A stretch of DNA of 64,000 nt, taken from Cladosporium sp. IMV 00045 (Eukaryota > Ascomycota > Dothideomycetes > Cladosporiales > Cladosporiaceae). The translations under genes and the position numbers were made by a program. Positions 53,547-64,000 of the stretch are shown piece after piece (within the stretch, counting starts at the first letter, position 1; each line of letters opens with the position of its first letter). The DNA is taken from NCBI GenBank assembly GCA_001931905.2, contig MSJI02000818.1, positions 822-64,821 on the forward strand, read 5' to 3'. The notes under the pieces are model-generated. The model was given only the letters and a program-made list of their open reading frames with translations. It had not been told where the DNA came from and did no database searches.

Positions 53547-54599
53547 GATTGATTCGCAAAGATAGAACAATGCCGACTCCTTAGATCAACAAGTGAAAGT
53601 TACCGAGAAAACAAAAACGGGAACAACAGCCTAATAATGAAAGCCCTCGCCTAACCTCAAGGCGCCGCCCTGCACTCACACGCGAATGATCCAAGACGTC
53701 TCAACGGGTGACAAGCTGAAATTGTGGCTTTCATGCTTGGGTGCTCGATCCTACATACCTCTGTAACACGGGCGTCGTCTGGACACCAGCCGCTGTGAAG
53801 CTGTTCCGATTCGCTATAGGGAATAGGGTCAAACACCTTTGGACAAGCCCGATGCTTTGAACTGCTGTCGTTACTAGATATTGGTGGGCTTGGGTACTTT
53901 CAAGAAGCTTGAGGCATGGAAGATTCGCCTAGGTACTCTATCAGAGACCAAATGGTGTTTCGAGCCGCATACCATAAAGAGTCGATTTCGCAGAAAACCC
54001 TGCCCAAAGCCCGTACTCTCTTGTGCGACACGGCGGCGCAAAAGCTGTCTCAGGCCAGGATGCAAGAACACCAACGTCTATAGGGCTTTGGCCTATTGCT
54101 ACGTTCGGTGCGTGCGGTTAATGCGGCCTATCGGAGATCGCCAGGTCAATACAGCTAGTGACAGTCAAGACCAATCTATGATGCTGCAGGATCGCAAGTC
54201 CCATGGTATTCCCTCACGCCCTCGTGACGGCGTGCTGTCAAGACAAACGACGGCTTGCCTTGCATCTTCCCAAGCCCCCTGAAGCTGCCTCGTTGGTGGA
54301 AGCATGAACGTGGCGTCTGGAGGATTGAGCTGCACGAATGAATGTGCACACACTGCAGATACTCGGAAAGTGGAGCGACAATGTGATACGAACAGAAGCC
54401 ATGCCTTGGAGGGCGGAGACGCATCTGGAAAAGTGATCAGCCAACACCTATCCGGCCAAAAGGATGAATGACAGTGCAAAGGTATCGATTAGCTAGAATG
54501 ATGGTCACATTACATTAATCGTATACTCGAAGGGTATCTCAAAACAAATTGCCTATAAACAAAATCTTTCAATCAGTGAAAAGCACACGCGGTCGTACC
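53547..54599. other. Intergenic region between transporter pseudogene and kelch gene
   Basis: About 1 kb carrying the old promoter of the transporter and the 3' flank of the kelch gene. Only short overlapping frames are present, without recognisable protein features. Confidence 0.4.
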
Positions 54600-57111
54600 T
54601 CAATCCTTGTTCACCACTCTGAGGCTCCGCCTTGGGTTCAGCAGAACACCAACAAACGTAGGCTCTCTTCCTGCAAGCAGATCCTCCGTAGAACTTCCTC
54701 TTCTGTCTGAAGGATGAGAGCTTCCATTGCCACTTCCCTCGCCACTGTCTGGGTAGCGCTGGCCGCGGCTACTTCCTTCTCCACTCCCATTTCCACTCCC
54801 ACTATAATACGGACTGCCCTCGCTTTTGCGCTCAGAGCTCGTCTTGCCGCTCTCGTTGGTCGGCAGGAGTCCTGGGATGGCAGGCAGTTTTTCGCCGCGT
54901 GCCTGCGCTTGTGACATCTCGACGTGGCGTTTGTACAAGCCGAGCTGCTTGCGATAGATGTATGTGCAGAAGAGCAGGTAGCAGACCAGGAGGAAGAGAA
55001 GACCTGCAATTACGCCAGCAACGATTGCTGCGATGTTGGGACCACTGTCGCCGTCTGACTCGGAGTTTGAACCGCCTCCATTCGATCCGCCGCCACCAGA
55101 GCCGGAAGTTTCGGTGGCAGTCGCGCCGTCTGAGGTGACAGTATACGTAACAGGCTTACCAGTGGCAAGCGGTCCACCGGTGGCCGTCGCGACAGGAGTC
55201 GTAACGGTTGCACCTCCGTTGCCGTCTCCACCGATTGCACTGATGACAGCTTCGGGAACTTGATAACCATAGGATCCTTCCAGGCCTCCAAAATCAGAGC
55301 CCTGGGCAAGTTGGGCGCGGTGTTGGTTGAACGGATTGTTGGCGCCCGTGGAATTGAAGTCCTGATCAGGAGAATCATCGTTGGAGGCAGGGTCTGTGTC
55401 GCTATCGCTGTCCGAGGATCCTGCACTCAGTGCTGTATATTGTTGCACCCATTCCAGACTGCTCAGATCGAAAACATATATCCCTGGGCTCTCACAACTG
55501 AGCTCGTCACCGACGTATCCGCCAACCACGATCATTTGTCCGTTCCAGATGTCACAAGTATGCCCACTGCGACCATATGGCACAGACTGACTGCTGGTAT
55601 CCACCTCGATCCATGTGAATGATGGCACAGAAAGAATCCACATATCATCATATTGCGTCTGTTCGCCGTAAGGAATAAGGTTTTGTCCGCCAAACATGTA
55701 TATGTTGTAGCTGCTGCCGTCCGCAGCGGCAGCCGTGACCGCGCACGGATTGACACGGATTTTTGGCGTTGGGCCGGAGGTAGACTGCTTGTACCATTCG
55801 CTTGTCGCAATGTCGTAGATGTCGATGTTGTTCATTTGTGTCTGGAACGCTTGTAAGTAGATGCGAGCGTGATGTGGATAAGGATGGGCTTACGAATGTG
55901 TCATTGGATCCGCCAGCGAGGGCAAGGAGTATGCCCTGATCTCCGAAGCCAGGTATATAGATCAGCAAGCCATCAGCACGTTCAGTGAAACCTGCCGAAT
56001 CCTGCAGTCCACCTTGAGTGATGTTCCGATAAACACCAGCTTCTCCGGCTGTCTCACCATTACCCAGAGACTCGACCTGGTCATTCGAAGTACCCGGGAA
56101 GGTGAACTCGAGTAATGACTGTAGATAGACTCTCGGCACACTCTGCGACCAGCCTTGAGTAGTGTATCCGTCAAGGTGACCGCCAAAATAGAACCCACGA
56201 CCAAGAGTGGGAACGTTGACGCCAGCTCCTTCGGAGGCGCGCTGCACATCTTCGTTATTGCTAGGAGCGCTCTCGCCGCTAGAAGTTTGTGGGTCGCTGT
56301 GTTCGATCCATTCTTCAGATAGCATACTGTATTCCCATGTTGAGAAAGCTGTAGGAGACACAGCTGGCTGCCAGGAAAACTGACCGCCGTACAAGAACAG
56401 AGATTCATGTGAGCTCCACAGATACCCAAGCGCAACTGCAGGCGGTCCAGAGCTTGAGGGCTGAGGTAGACCAGTCAAAGAAGGCGACGCGATGTTCCAA
56501 GTACGGGTCAAGTCAAGTATGAGGAAGTTATTATTCCAAGTATTCTGATCTTGTCCTTGTCGAGTAGATGCTTGCCCACCATACAGATACAATGTACCAT
56601 TAACCAAAGCGGACTGTTGTGCCCATCGGAAACACACATCTGTTGGGCTGTCGTCTTGTAGCGCAAGAATTACGCCTTCGTCTAGTCTGACATCGCGAGG
56701 AATAGGACCTCCTTCCACGCCTTGGATCGCTACACCAGGTGTTGGAGCCAGTGGTGACCCTCGCAAGAATGATAGGAGCGAGGCAATCACCAAAGCGACT
56801 GTTCCCAGACGAAACATGAGCGGGGCGCTTCGAGAGAACAACGATGAGTTGGCCTGAGTTGAAGGGGCCAAGGCCGCTGGGACTTGCTCTGACGGCGCGG
56901 ACTTTTCAGTTTCGTCTGATGCGGTCTCCGAAGTGTTGTCCAGTCTGTGATCCAAGAGATGTACTTCTGGTCGACTTTCAAAACGTACAACAGAGCGCCG
57001 CGTGGCTCTCTGTTCTGGGACTGGAGCCGGAGCTGCAGGAGCGCCAAACTCGTATTCAAGTCCTATTTCACGGAACCTGGATGACCGCCGCTGCGTATTT
57101 CCCTCGGGCAT
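54600..57111 (-). CDS. Kelch-repeat membrane protein
   Basis: Two exons on the minus strand, 57111-55894 and 55841-54600, with a 52-nt intron at phase 0. The join gives AGGSNDTF-TQMNNIDIYDIA, and the product is 819 residues. A disordered N-terminus of about 98 residues precedes a hydrophobic segment (FRLGTVALVIASLLSFLRG). Alternatively translation starts at Met99 (56817), making this a signal peptide. Six or so kelch blades follow, with LYLYGGQ, LFLYGGQ, FYFGGHLDG, LLALAGGSNDTF, IYMFGGQN and GQMIVVGGY. A Ser/Gly-rich stalk leads to a strong transmembrane helix (IAAIVAGVIAGLLFLLVCYL) and a cytosolic Ser/Gly-rich tail. The propeller is probably extracellular and the tail cytosolic. Fungal proteins of this layout are surface or cell-wall-sensing candidates; the ligand is unknown. 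Confidence 0.85.
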
Positions 57112-58624
57112 GGCTTAGAAGGGCATTGGGTACTGGGTACTATAGTCGTAGTGGCGCGGGGCGAAGGCGAGCTGTCGGAAGTGCGACTGTTAGAGCGCAA
57201 CGTGACCAGGCTAGAACAACTTGGCGAGCCAGTGAGGGTGTCCAGAAGTAAATATTGCAAGGCTAAAAAGTACAAGAACGTGACCAGACGAGATAGCAGC
57301 TGCTCGCTTGCAGTGCAGGTACAAAGATAAAATCGAGATGGACGGCGGAAAGCGAACAGACCGAGGCCAGAGAGGCTGTGTACTGTATATCGTTTCGCAA
57401 AACAGGAACCAGGACCGGAGGAGGAAGACTCCGTCTGGCATTCATCTTCATCCCAGTTACAGACCTCATACTGGCCTGCAGAGGAGATCTTGATCTTCAA
57501 GTGGCGGCCAGCAGTGATGTCGCCACTCCATCACCATCCACGCCGCGTACCTCCTATGGCCAGGCGAGGCAGGGCAAGAAATAGCAGGCCGTTAGCCAAC
57601 TTGACAAGGATGTAGTGTGGTATGAGGTCAGGAAGGCTTGAAGCGAGCATGGCACAGTAGCCTGAAGAGGCTGGATCGACTCAGCCATGTGAAATCGGGG
57701 AATTTGCCCGCACCGCAAACTTGAGATCTGCAAGTCCGTCACACACCATCAACACCCAGCCGCTGTAGCGTGAGAGCGTCCATGGCGTTTTTGTCGCTAT
57801 GCCCGGCCCTGGTCCTGCAAATACACGGGAGGTCGAGCTTGCCCTGAGGTTCTGCCGTGACTGCTTAATTCATTAATCTATCAAGACTTAGCATGTCACT
57901 GTCCCTTTACGATTGATCAGAGGGCGCAGAGGAGATATGCCAGATAGCTACGAAGGCCACCGAGGCCATTTAGCCCGATGCATATCGAGGTGACCGTCTG
58001 GTCACAACAAGACGAGCAAGGCTCACAGACTCCTAGACTTCTGAATCACTCACTACTCTAAGGCTCCATGAGCTCAAGGCTACGGCAGGTCTGCGCACGG
58101 TATTTGCCGCCCATTCGGCATTCAGACAGCAGCTGTCCGCAGTCGATGGTTGACCACCTTATGCCATTCGATGGCTGATGGATCCTGTGGTAATGCCCAA
58201 GGGTACAGAAGTATCGTGGCTGAGATTCACGCAGCAGATATTCGCCACCCCTCCCGTTTCCTTGCCTATCTCTTCTCGTTCACTGACCAACATGGAAGCT
58301 CAAGTCGTTCGTTTCCTTGACATTCATGAGAATCTACCATCAAGTGAATATGCACACAAAACTCATTTCTCCAGTGAAATGTGCAGACACGCAGCTTTCG
58401 AAACCGATAGCACGGCTGTTTTTGGGTGGCTACAGGCATGCAGCTGGACGTGGTACGACTGAACAGCCACGTCCGCAGCCTGGCCACATTATTTGCACGT
58501 GTGAGCAACATGCAGCTTACTCCAGCCTGGTGTACTGATATAAGCTCGTACGTTTCGGCGTCCACGAGGATATCAGAGCCATGCTGGCTCATGCTATGGA
58601 CGTCAGCAACAGCAGAGTACTACA
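57112..58624. promoter_or_regulatory. Divergent intergenic region between kelch and NLR-type genes
   Basis: About 1.5 kb between two outward-facing starts. Several short frames overlap without recognisable protein character. It should contain both promoters. I see no repeat, inverted repeat or extra gene. Confidence 0.4.
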
Positions 58625-61495
58625 ATGGATCCACTGAGTGTGGCTGCGACCATCACTGCGCTATTGACGCTCACCAAAGACATCGTCCTTTGGGCCAAAG
58701 AGGCCAAAGATGCACCTGATGAGCGCAGAAAGTTTATTAGAGAGGCCTCTAGTCTTTCTGGCATGCTGAACACCCTTGTTGAGTTCATCAATGACAGCGA
58801 CCCAAGCGATCCATGGCTACTGGCGATTCCGCGTCTGGCTGAAAAAGATGGCGCTCTGGATGGACTCACGCTTTCACTTCAGCTGCTCAAGGAAAAGGTC
58901 AACCCTACCTCTACAATGCGCAAAATGGGACACGCTCTCACATGGAAACATATCAAGGACCACATCAAAGACCTTTTGTGTCGGATGGAACGCGTGAAGT
59001 CTCTTGTGGGCATTGCTTTGGAGCTAGATCATATGTGAGTGTAACGAAGTACGTCATCTATATAAGCATGAACTGAATCAGCCCAAGACAACTGTCACGC
59101 GCGATTCAAGATCAACTAGACTACGTCCGCAGTGGCATCGAGGATATCGCTCTTGGCGTTTCTACAGTACGGGACGACGCTTCCGCACGCAGGAAGGCCG
59201 AGCTGCTGGAAAGGATCTGTGGCGTTGATTACCTCCAGCAGCACCGCGACATCATAGGGAGGCGCCAGAATGGTACAGGAAAATGGTTCCTCGACAGCTC
59301 TATGTACCGTGACTGGAGAATGTCATCACATGGAACACTCTTTTGCCCCGGCGTGCCGGGCGCAGGCAAGACGATGATGGCTGCTTTGGTCGTCGAGCAG
59401 CTTCTTCGAGAGACTCATTCTGCACAACAGCCCATTGTTTTCGTATATTACAATTACAAACGCCAGGACGGGCAGACTTTGTTGCACACCATGCAAGCTT
59501 TCCTACGCCAGGTCGTCAATATCTTGCCAGGCATTTCAAAGTCGGTGGAAGAACTCTACGGCCACACTCCATCAATGGAGGAAATCAAGAAAATTCTCTT
59601 GGAGGTCCTCAGCCATGACAAGAAGTTGACGATCGTGGTCGATGCCTTGGACGAATGCCGAGAACAAACTCGGTTCGATGTGCTCAATCTGATTGAGCAA
59701 CTCCAAACTAAGGTTGATGTCAACCTCTTGGCAACTTCGCGTGATTTTCACGCAGCTACATCCAGTTCCATCTTCACTGGTCAGCCATCACTCCAGATCA
59801 AAGCATCGCAGGAGGATCTGAAGAGCTATGTGCAAGAGCGAGCCAAAAGTTTGCGTGAAAGTATCTCGTTTGATGTTCGGAAGCAAGTTGTCCAGGGCGT
59901 TGTCACGGCAGCAGATGGCATGTAAGTTTGTCGACCATGATTCGACACGAGCACTGCACTGACATGATTTCCAAAGGTTTCTACTGGCTCGACTTTTGAT
60001 GAATTCCTTCCAAGATAAACTGACACCCAAGTCAATCAAAGACCACCTACAAAATCTTCCGAAGGGAATCGATGCTTATGATGTTGCCTATGGCGATGCG
60101 ATGGAGAGAATATACGGACAAGAGAAAGAACACCGTGAATTCGCAAAGCTCATACTCTCTCTCGTCTTCTGTGCTGCCCGCCCTCTGAGCATTGAGGAGC
60201 TCCAGCATGCTCTCGCGGTCCAGGAAAACGACGAAGAGATTGACGTGGACAACATCCTTACAATCGAAGACGTCTGCTCAATCTGCGCTGGGCTGATCAT
60301 GCTCGATGAAGCAACTCACGTGATCAGATTCGTCCACTACACCACACAGGAGTACTTGGACCGGCATCAGCGAAAATGGATTCCGCAAGCGCGCCTTGAG
60401 ATGGCTCGTAGATGTCTATGGTATCTGTCGCTACGAGAGTTCACACTCGGCCCCTGCGAGCCTTATCCAAGCTTGCAAGCCAGGTGCCTGGCATATCCAT
60501 TTGCTAGTTACACTGCCGAGCATGGATTTGCTCTTTGGGACACGTTGTTCGAGGAGTGCGACTCCTCCCTGGACCTTGATTTTTCAAATCGGATGCTGGG
60601 TTGCATCAAGGCTTTGCCGGTGGTGCGCTCAATGCGGCAGATCAGCGATGTTTCAGGGAGAAAGAGGAAAATACTTATACCCCTGTTACGAAAACATAAG
60701 CCTCTCCTCGACACGGCAATACATTGGTTCGCATTCGAAGGTTGGCTTGGCCTCTTAAGACTGTGCCTCGAACAAGGCTTCGACATCAACCAGCAAAACA
60801 AACAGGGCATGACGCCTCTATATCTTGCCGCATCAAATCATAAGCTCGAGGTCGTTGAGTTTCTTCTGACTTACGAAAGATCAGATACAAGTGCGACAGG
60901 CAGCGAAGGAAACACTTCATCAACTGGAGCCGATCAAAAGAGTGGTGTTCTGGAAACATTCAACAACCGCCTTGAAGAAGTCAAAATGTCACGCCACATC
61001 AATTGCTTGGATGCTAACATTCCAAACGACGAAGGAGTCACTCCATTGGCATTTGCCGCCGGCAACGGCATGTCAGACATGGTGCAACTGCTGCTAACCT
61101 CTGACAAGGTCGATCCTAATGCTAAGAACGGAGAGGGACGTGCGGCACTCTCGATTGCTATTCGGTGTGAATACAGAAGTTCAGCTCGGCGATGGGATCT
61201 GAGTTCGGACAGCTTTATTGGTACTTCAAGAGCACTGTGCGCATCTCATCGAGTCGACTTGAACGCCAAAGACGACCTCGGGCGAACACCGCTTTACTAC
61301 GCTGCGCAACAATCTCGATACTTCCCAGAGATGATTGATCTGGTCGCGATTTTGCTCCAGAGTGACAAGGTTGACACCAAGCCCGCTCTTGTGGTTATCA
61401 ATATGGCTTCCCAAGAAGTCCGAGAACTTGTGGAACATGCGCATCGCATGAGGCAGTCTCGCTTACAAACAAGCCCAGAAGCCAGCGCGTTATGA
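58625..61495 (+). CDS. NLR-type STAND protein: HeLo-like N-terminus, NACHT, ankyrin repeats
   Basis: Three exons, 58625-59034, 59082-59921 and 59977-61495, with introns of 47 and 55 nt. The joins read LELDH-I-PRQLSRAI and AADG-M-FLLARLL, and the product is 922 residues. Residues 1-135 match the fungal STAND N-terminal (HeLo-like) type: MDPLSVAATITALLTLTKDI. The NACHT core has the P-loop GVPGAGKT at 227-234, Walker B LTIVVDALDEC near 324, a sensor region NLLATSRDF, and a winged-helix part with RPLSIEELQHALAV and IRFVHYTTQEYL. Ankyrin repeats run from about 689 to the end (GMTPLYLAASNHKLEVVEFLL, GVTPLAFAAGNGMSDMVQLLL, GRTPLYYAAQQS). Such proteins trigger cell death or non-self responses in fungi by nucleotide-driven oligomerisation. 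The repeats are degenerate, so this is not a fast-evolving high-identity array. The ligand is unknown. Confidence 0.9.
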
Positions 61496-62001
61496 TTTGC
61501 AGTGGCTTTCTGTTTGACCATCTGAGTCCATCAATGGCATGATTTGCATGCACTTTGTTGCTGCCGTGGAAGTAATGTCAACAGGCTTCTGGTCCCACAT
61601 CTTCTATGACGACCCCTTGTTACATATAGCGGCATTTCGATCTGTTGTCGAATGATACTTGTTCCTTCACCCAAGACAATATTGGTATTGCAGTCATTCT
61701 CAAAATCTCAATCCGTTTGATCATCAACTCGCGTGTAGTCCCTCGCCCTAAGTAAATCACCTATCAGAATTGCCTTCCAGGCCTACCGATTCTGCCTTTC
61801 TAGCCATCAAGCGTAAAGTTCATGCCATCTCTTTTGTATGATGTGCCCTTACAAGGTTCAGATCAGTTTCTGGCTGGAGACTCAATCAGCTCAACAAACA
61901 TGCCAATGATGCCGACCTGCCCCCTTTGATAGATGTCGCTTGATACCATCGAGTGAAATTGTAATCGTTTGATCGTACTCGCGCATTTGTCAAAACTTGT
62001 G
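61496..62001. other. 3' flank of the NLR-type gene
   Basis: About 500 bp after the stop codon, AT-rich with no recognisable gene. It leads directly into the minisatellite array. Confidence 0.4.
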
Positions 62002-62424
62002 TTTCTCCGTGTGGTGTATGCTCGTACTCTCACCTTCAGTATCCCATATAGACGTCTTGACCGCTGAGATAGCTACACTTAATATTGTATTTCTCCGTGG
62101 CATGTATGCTGATACCAACAACTCCAGTATCTCGAACAGATGTATTAACCACTAAGATAGCTGTATTTAATTTGTATCTCTCCGTGGCATTTATGCTCGT
62201 ACTATCACCTTTAGTATCTCAAAGACGTCTTGACCGCTAAGATAACTGCATTTGATATTATACTTCTCCGTAGCATGTATGCTCATACCAATAACCTCAG
62301 CATCTCATAAAGACGGATTAGAAGCTGAGATAGTTATAGTTAATATCGTGCTTCTCCACATCAAGCATGCCCGTACCAACAACTTCAGTATCTCGAAAAG
62401 ACGTCTTGACCACTGACATAGACA
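62002..62424. repeat. Minisatellite: five diverged copies of an 86-88 bp unit
   Basis: Units begin with TTTCTCCGTGG-like words at about 62002, 62090, 62177, 62263 and 62351. The last unit is cut short near 62424. Each contains in order TTCTCCGTGGCATGTATGCT, then ACCAACAACTTCAGTATCTC, then AGACGTCTTGACC and CTGAGATAG. Copies differ by many substitutions but little in length. No reading frame runs through the array. Confidence 0.85.
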
Positions 62425-62673
62425 AAAGTATGTTCAAGCTGCGGCTTCAAGAAACCGTCTGATTTTGAAATTGAAGTTCTGAACGATGAAGAAGGGTCTT
62501 CAAATTTTGTATCCTACAAAAAACACAAGCAAACGCCCTCGCTATGCCTCAACCTCCCAAGCGCCAGCTTTCTAAAATACAACCGAACCGATTCGAAGAG
62601 ATGTCAACACGCCTCGATGAAAGCCAATTACGCAAGCCATAAATCCAGAAAAAACTTTTCTTCCCCTCTACTT
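62425..62673. other. 3' flank of the RNA polymerase I subunit gene
   Basis: About 250 bp, AT-rich, between the minisatellite and the stop codon of the minus-strand gene. It probably holds its 3' UTR and terminator. Confidence 0.4.
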
Positions 62674-64000
62674 CTAAGGATCGACCTTGAAGTTCAAACG
62701 AATGCCCATAGCCGCCAACTCAACGTCCAGATACCTCAGAACACCAGGGACAGCAACGAGCGTGACGTCCTCGCCACCCACCCATTTCTGCCCCGACTTG
62801 TCCTCCCAGCAATCGTTCTTTGGCTCCGCGCCCTTGACCTTGCGACTGCAACGTCTGCAGCGCACGCGCAAGCTCTCATTAGGTCTGCGACGGCCGCCGA
62901 AGTGGCCCACAGTAGGCTGGGCGGAGAGGAAAGAGCCGCAAGTCTTGCAGATCCAGGCCTTAGTGTAGTCCGAGCAGTTGAGCAGACGGTCCTGGAGGAG
63001 GAAAGCCGTGCCGTGAGCGAGGAGGGAGTCGCGCTCCATTTCTCCGACGCGAATACCACCGCCCTTGGCGCGGCCCTTGATGGGCTGGCCGGTGAGAGGG
63101 GTGACGGGACCGGTGGTGCGGACCTGGTACTTGTCGTTGACCATGTGGCGGAGACGCTGGTAGTAGACGACGCCGACGTAGATGTCCGCGCCGAGCTCCT
63201 GGCCCGTGATGCCGGAGTACATGGGCTCGTTGCCGTGGTAGTTGTAGCCGGCGCGCTTGAGCTGGTGCCCGAAGTACTCGACGGCGGTCTGGCCTTCTTG
63301 GTCTTTGAATTTGAAGGGCGTGGAGTCTTGGGCGTGGCCGTGCAGGGCGCCGGATTTGCCGGCGAGGGATTCGACGAACATGCCGATGGTCATGCGGGAG
63401 GGGAAGGCGTGAGGGTTGATGATTACGTCTGGTTGCATGCCGGTTTCGGAGAAGGGCATGTCGGTCATGGGCCACTTTTGTGAGAGCACACCCTTTTGAC
63501 CGTGACGAGAAGAGAACTTGTCACCAACGACGGGCGAACGGGGAATGCGGAAGCGAATGCTGATGGCCTGGCAAGGCTCGTTGCTGCCGCTCTCGTTGCC
63601 AATGAGCTTGATCTCCTCAACGAAGGCCTCTTCTGAGTCTTTGTAGCGGTGGAGGTGAGTGATGCCGTCACGGTTGACGTACTCGCCGGACTGAGGGTCC
63701 TTGACCACTGTGTGTGAGGCGGCAACAATGTCACCCTCTTTGAACTTCATGCCAACCGCAGCCAATCCATCGTCATCCAGAGTGGCTCTCCATTGTGCTT
63801 TGATGAGTCCACCAGGAGCAAAGCCGAACATATGGGTGACGGCGCTGCTCCTTCCGCGGCTCTCTTCGGCCAAGTTGATTTTCTTGGTCTTGTAGATCGT
63901 ACCGTGGCCGAAACCACGCTCGTGAGCAGACTTGTTCAAAATCATAGCGTCGTCCATGTCGTAACCAGTGTAAGAAATGACAGCGACGACAGCGTTGGTG
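62674..64000 (-). CDS. rpa2: RNA polymerase I second-largest subunit (Rpa135/Rpa2), C-terminal part
   Basis: The gene enters from the right edge; codons upstream of 63957 (SYTGYDMDDAM) show that it continues beyond 64000. About 441 codons are present. Conserved beta-subunit blocks seen are GYDMDDAMILNKSAHERGFG, then SRHGQKGVLSQKWP with MTDMPF and PDVIINPHAFPSRMT, YQRLRHMVNDKYQVR, GQPIKGRAKGGGIRVGEMER and the C-terminal zinc-binding site WICKTCGS ... VRCRRCSRK. The ending GVLRYLDVELAAMGIRLNF, together with the W-containing linker before it, fits Pol I rather than Pol II or III. The subunit forms part of the active centre transcribing 35S rRNA in the nucleolus. No intron is seen in this part. 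Confidence 0.93.
   Translation of the reverse strand, partial: TNAVVAVISYTGYDMDDAMILNKSAHERGFGHGTIYKTKKINLAEESRGRSSAVTHMFGFAPGGLIKAQWRATLDDDGLAAVGMKFKEGDIVAASHTVVKDPQSGEYVNRDGITHLHRYKDSEEAFVEEIKLIGNESGSNEPCQAISIRFRIPRSPVVGDKFSSRHGQKGVLSQKWPMTDMPFSETGMQPDVIINPHAFPSRMTIGMFVESLAGKSGALHGHAQDSTPFKFKDQEGQTAVEYFGHQLKRAGYNYHGNEPMYSGITGQELGADIYVGVVYYQRLRHMVNDKYQVRTTGPVTPLTGQPIKGRAKGGGIRVGEMERDSLLAHGTAFLLQDRLLNCSDYTKAWICKTCGSFLSAQPTVGHFGGRRRPNESLRVRCRRCSRKVKGAEPKNDCWEDKSGQKWVGGEDVTLVAVPGVLRYLDVELAAMGIRLNFKVDP

Noticed and set aside
1..64000. tRNA, rRNA and CRISPR features
   Set aside because: I looked for B-box-like GTTCGA words in a tRNA setting and for regularly spaced short repeats and found none convincing. 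A dedicated tRNA scan would be decisive.

Overview
The window is from a filamentous ascomycete nuclear genome (Pezizomycotina, most plausibly Dothideomycetes; the class is an inference from gene content and style, not a search result). The signs are eukaryotic: genes on both strands, introns of about 45-75 nt with GT..AG ends and CTAAC/CTGAC-like branch sites, conserved fungal genes interrupted exactly at such introns, and secreted, GPI-anchored and STAND-type fungal proteins. I rebuilt spliced models by hand for ten intact genes and one broken gene. Each joins in frame and restores the expected family sequence. I saw no rRNA, tRNA, CRISPR array or intact transposon.

Layout. 1-14.1 kb: a proline/threonine-rich hypothetical protein (-), a 288-bp MITE-like element, a phytanoyl-CoA-dioxygenase-like enzyme (+), a secreted protein with a very long proline-rich stalk and a cationic C-terminal module (-), an imperfect 160-bp duplication, a small single-pass membrane protein (+), a hypothetical protein (+) and an AlkB-type oxygenase with CUE and GRF zinc-finger domains (-). 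14.5-21.7 kb: a 2350-residue coiled-coil protein (+) with about 23 copies of a short helical repeat. 22.3-28.6 kb: SAGA subunit spt3 (-, with an unusually long first intron), diphthamide enzyme dph5 (+) and a five-exon ArAE/FUSC-type membrane protein (-).

30.1-41.2 kb: a GPI-anchored surface protein (+), a POT/PTR2 peptide transporter (+, seven exons), the COPII coat gene sec24 (-) and a Cdc7-type kinase (-). 41.5-50.9 kb: condensin subunit cnd1 (+, head to head with cdc7), a secreted PLC-like phosphodiesterase (+), a gene-poor 2 kb and a seven-exon peroxisomal alcohol oxidase ending in the PTS1 signal SRL (+).

51.5-64 kb: a sugar-transporter pseudogene (-) with three frameshift sites and one stop codon, a kelch-repeat membrane protein (-), a HeLo-like/NACHT/ankyrin NLR-type gene (+), an 87-bp, five-copy minisatellite, and the 3' part of the RNA polymerase I second-largest subunit (-), which runs off the right edge.

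The window is mainly housekeeping genes (transcription, translation-factor modification, secretion, replication, chromosome condensation) interspersed with lineage-variable surface, transport and immunity-like genes. It is not an obvious metabolic cluster. The least explained items are the secreted proline-stalk protein, the giant repeat coiled coil and the NLR-type gene.
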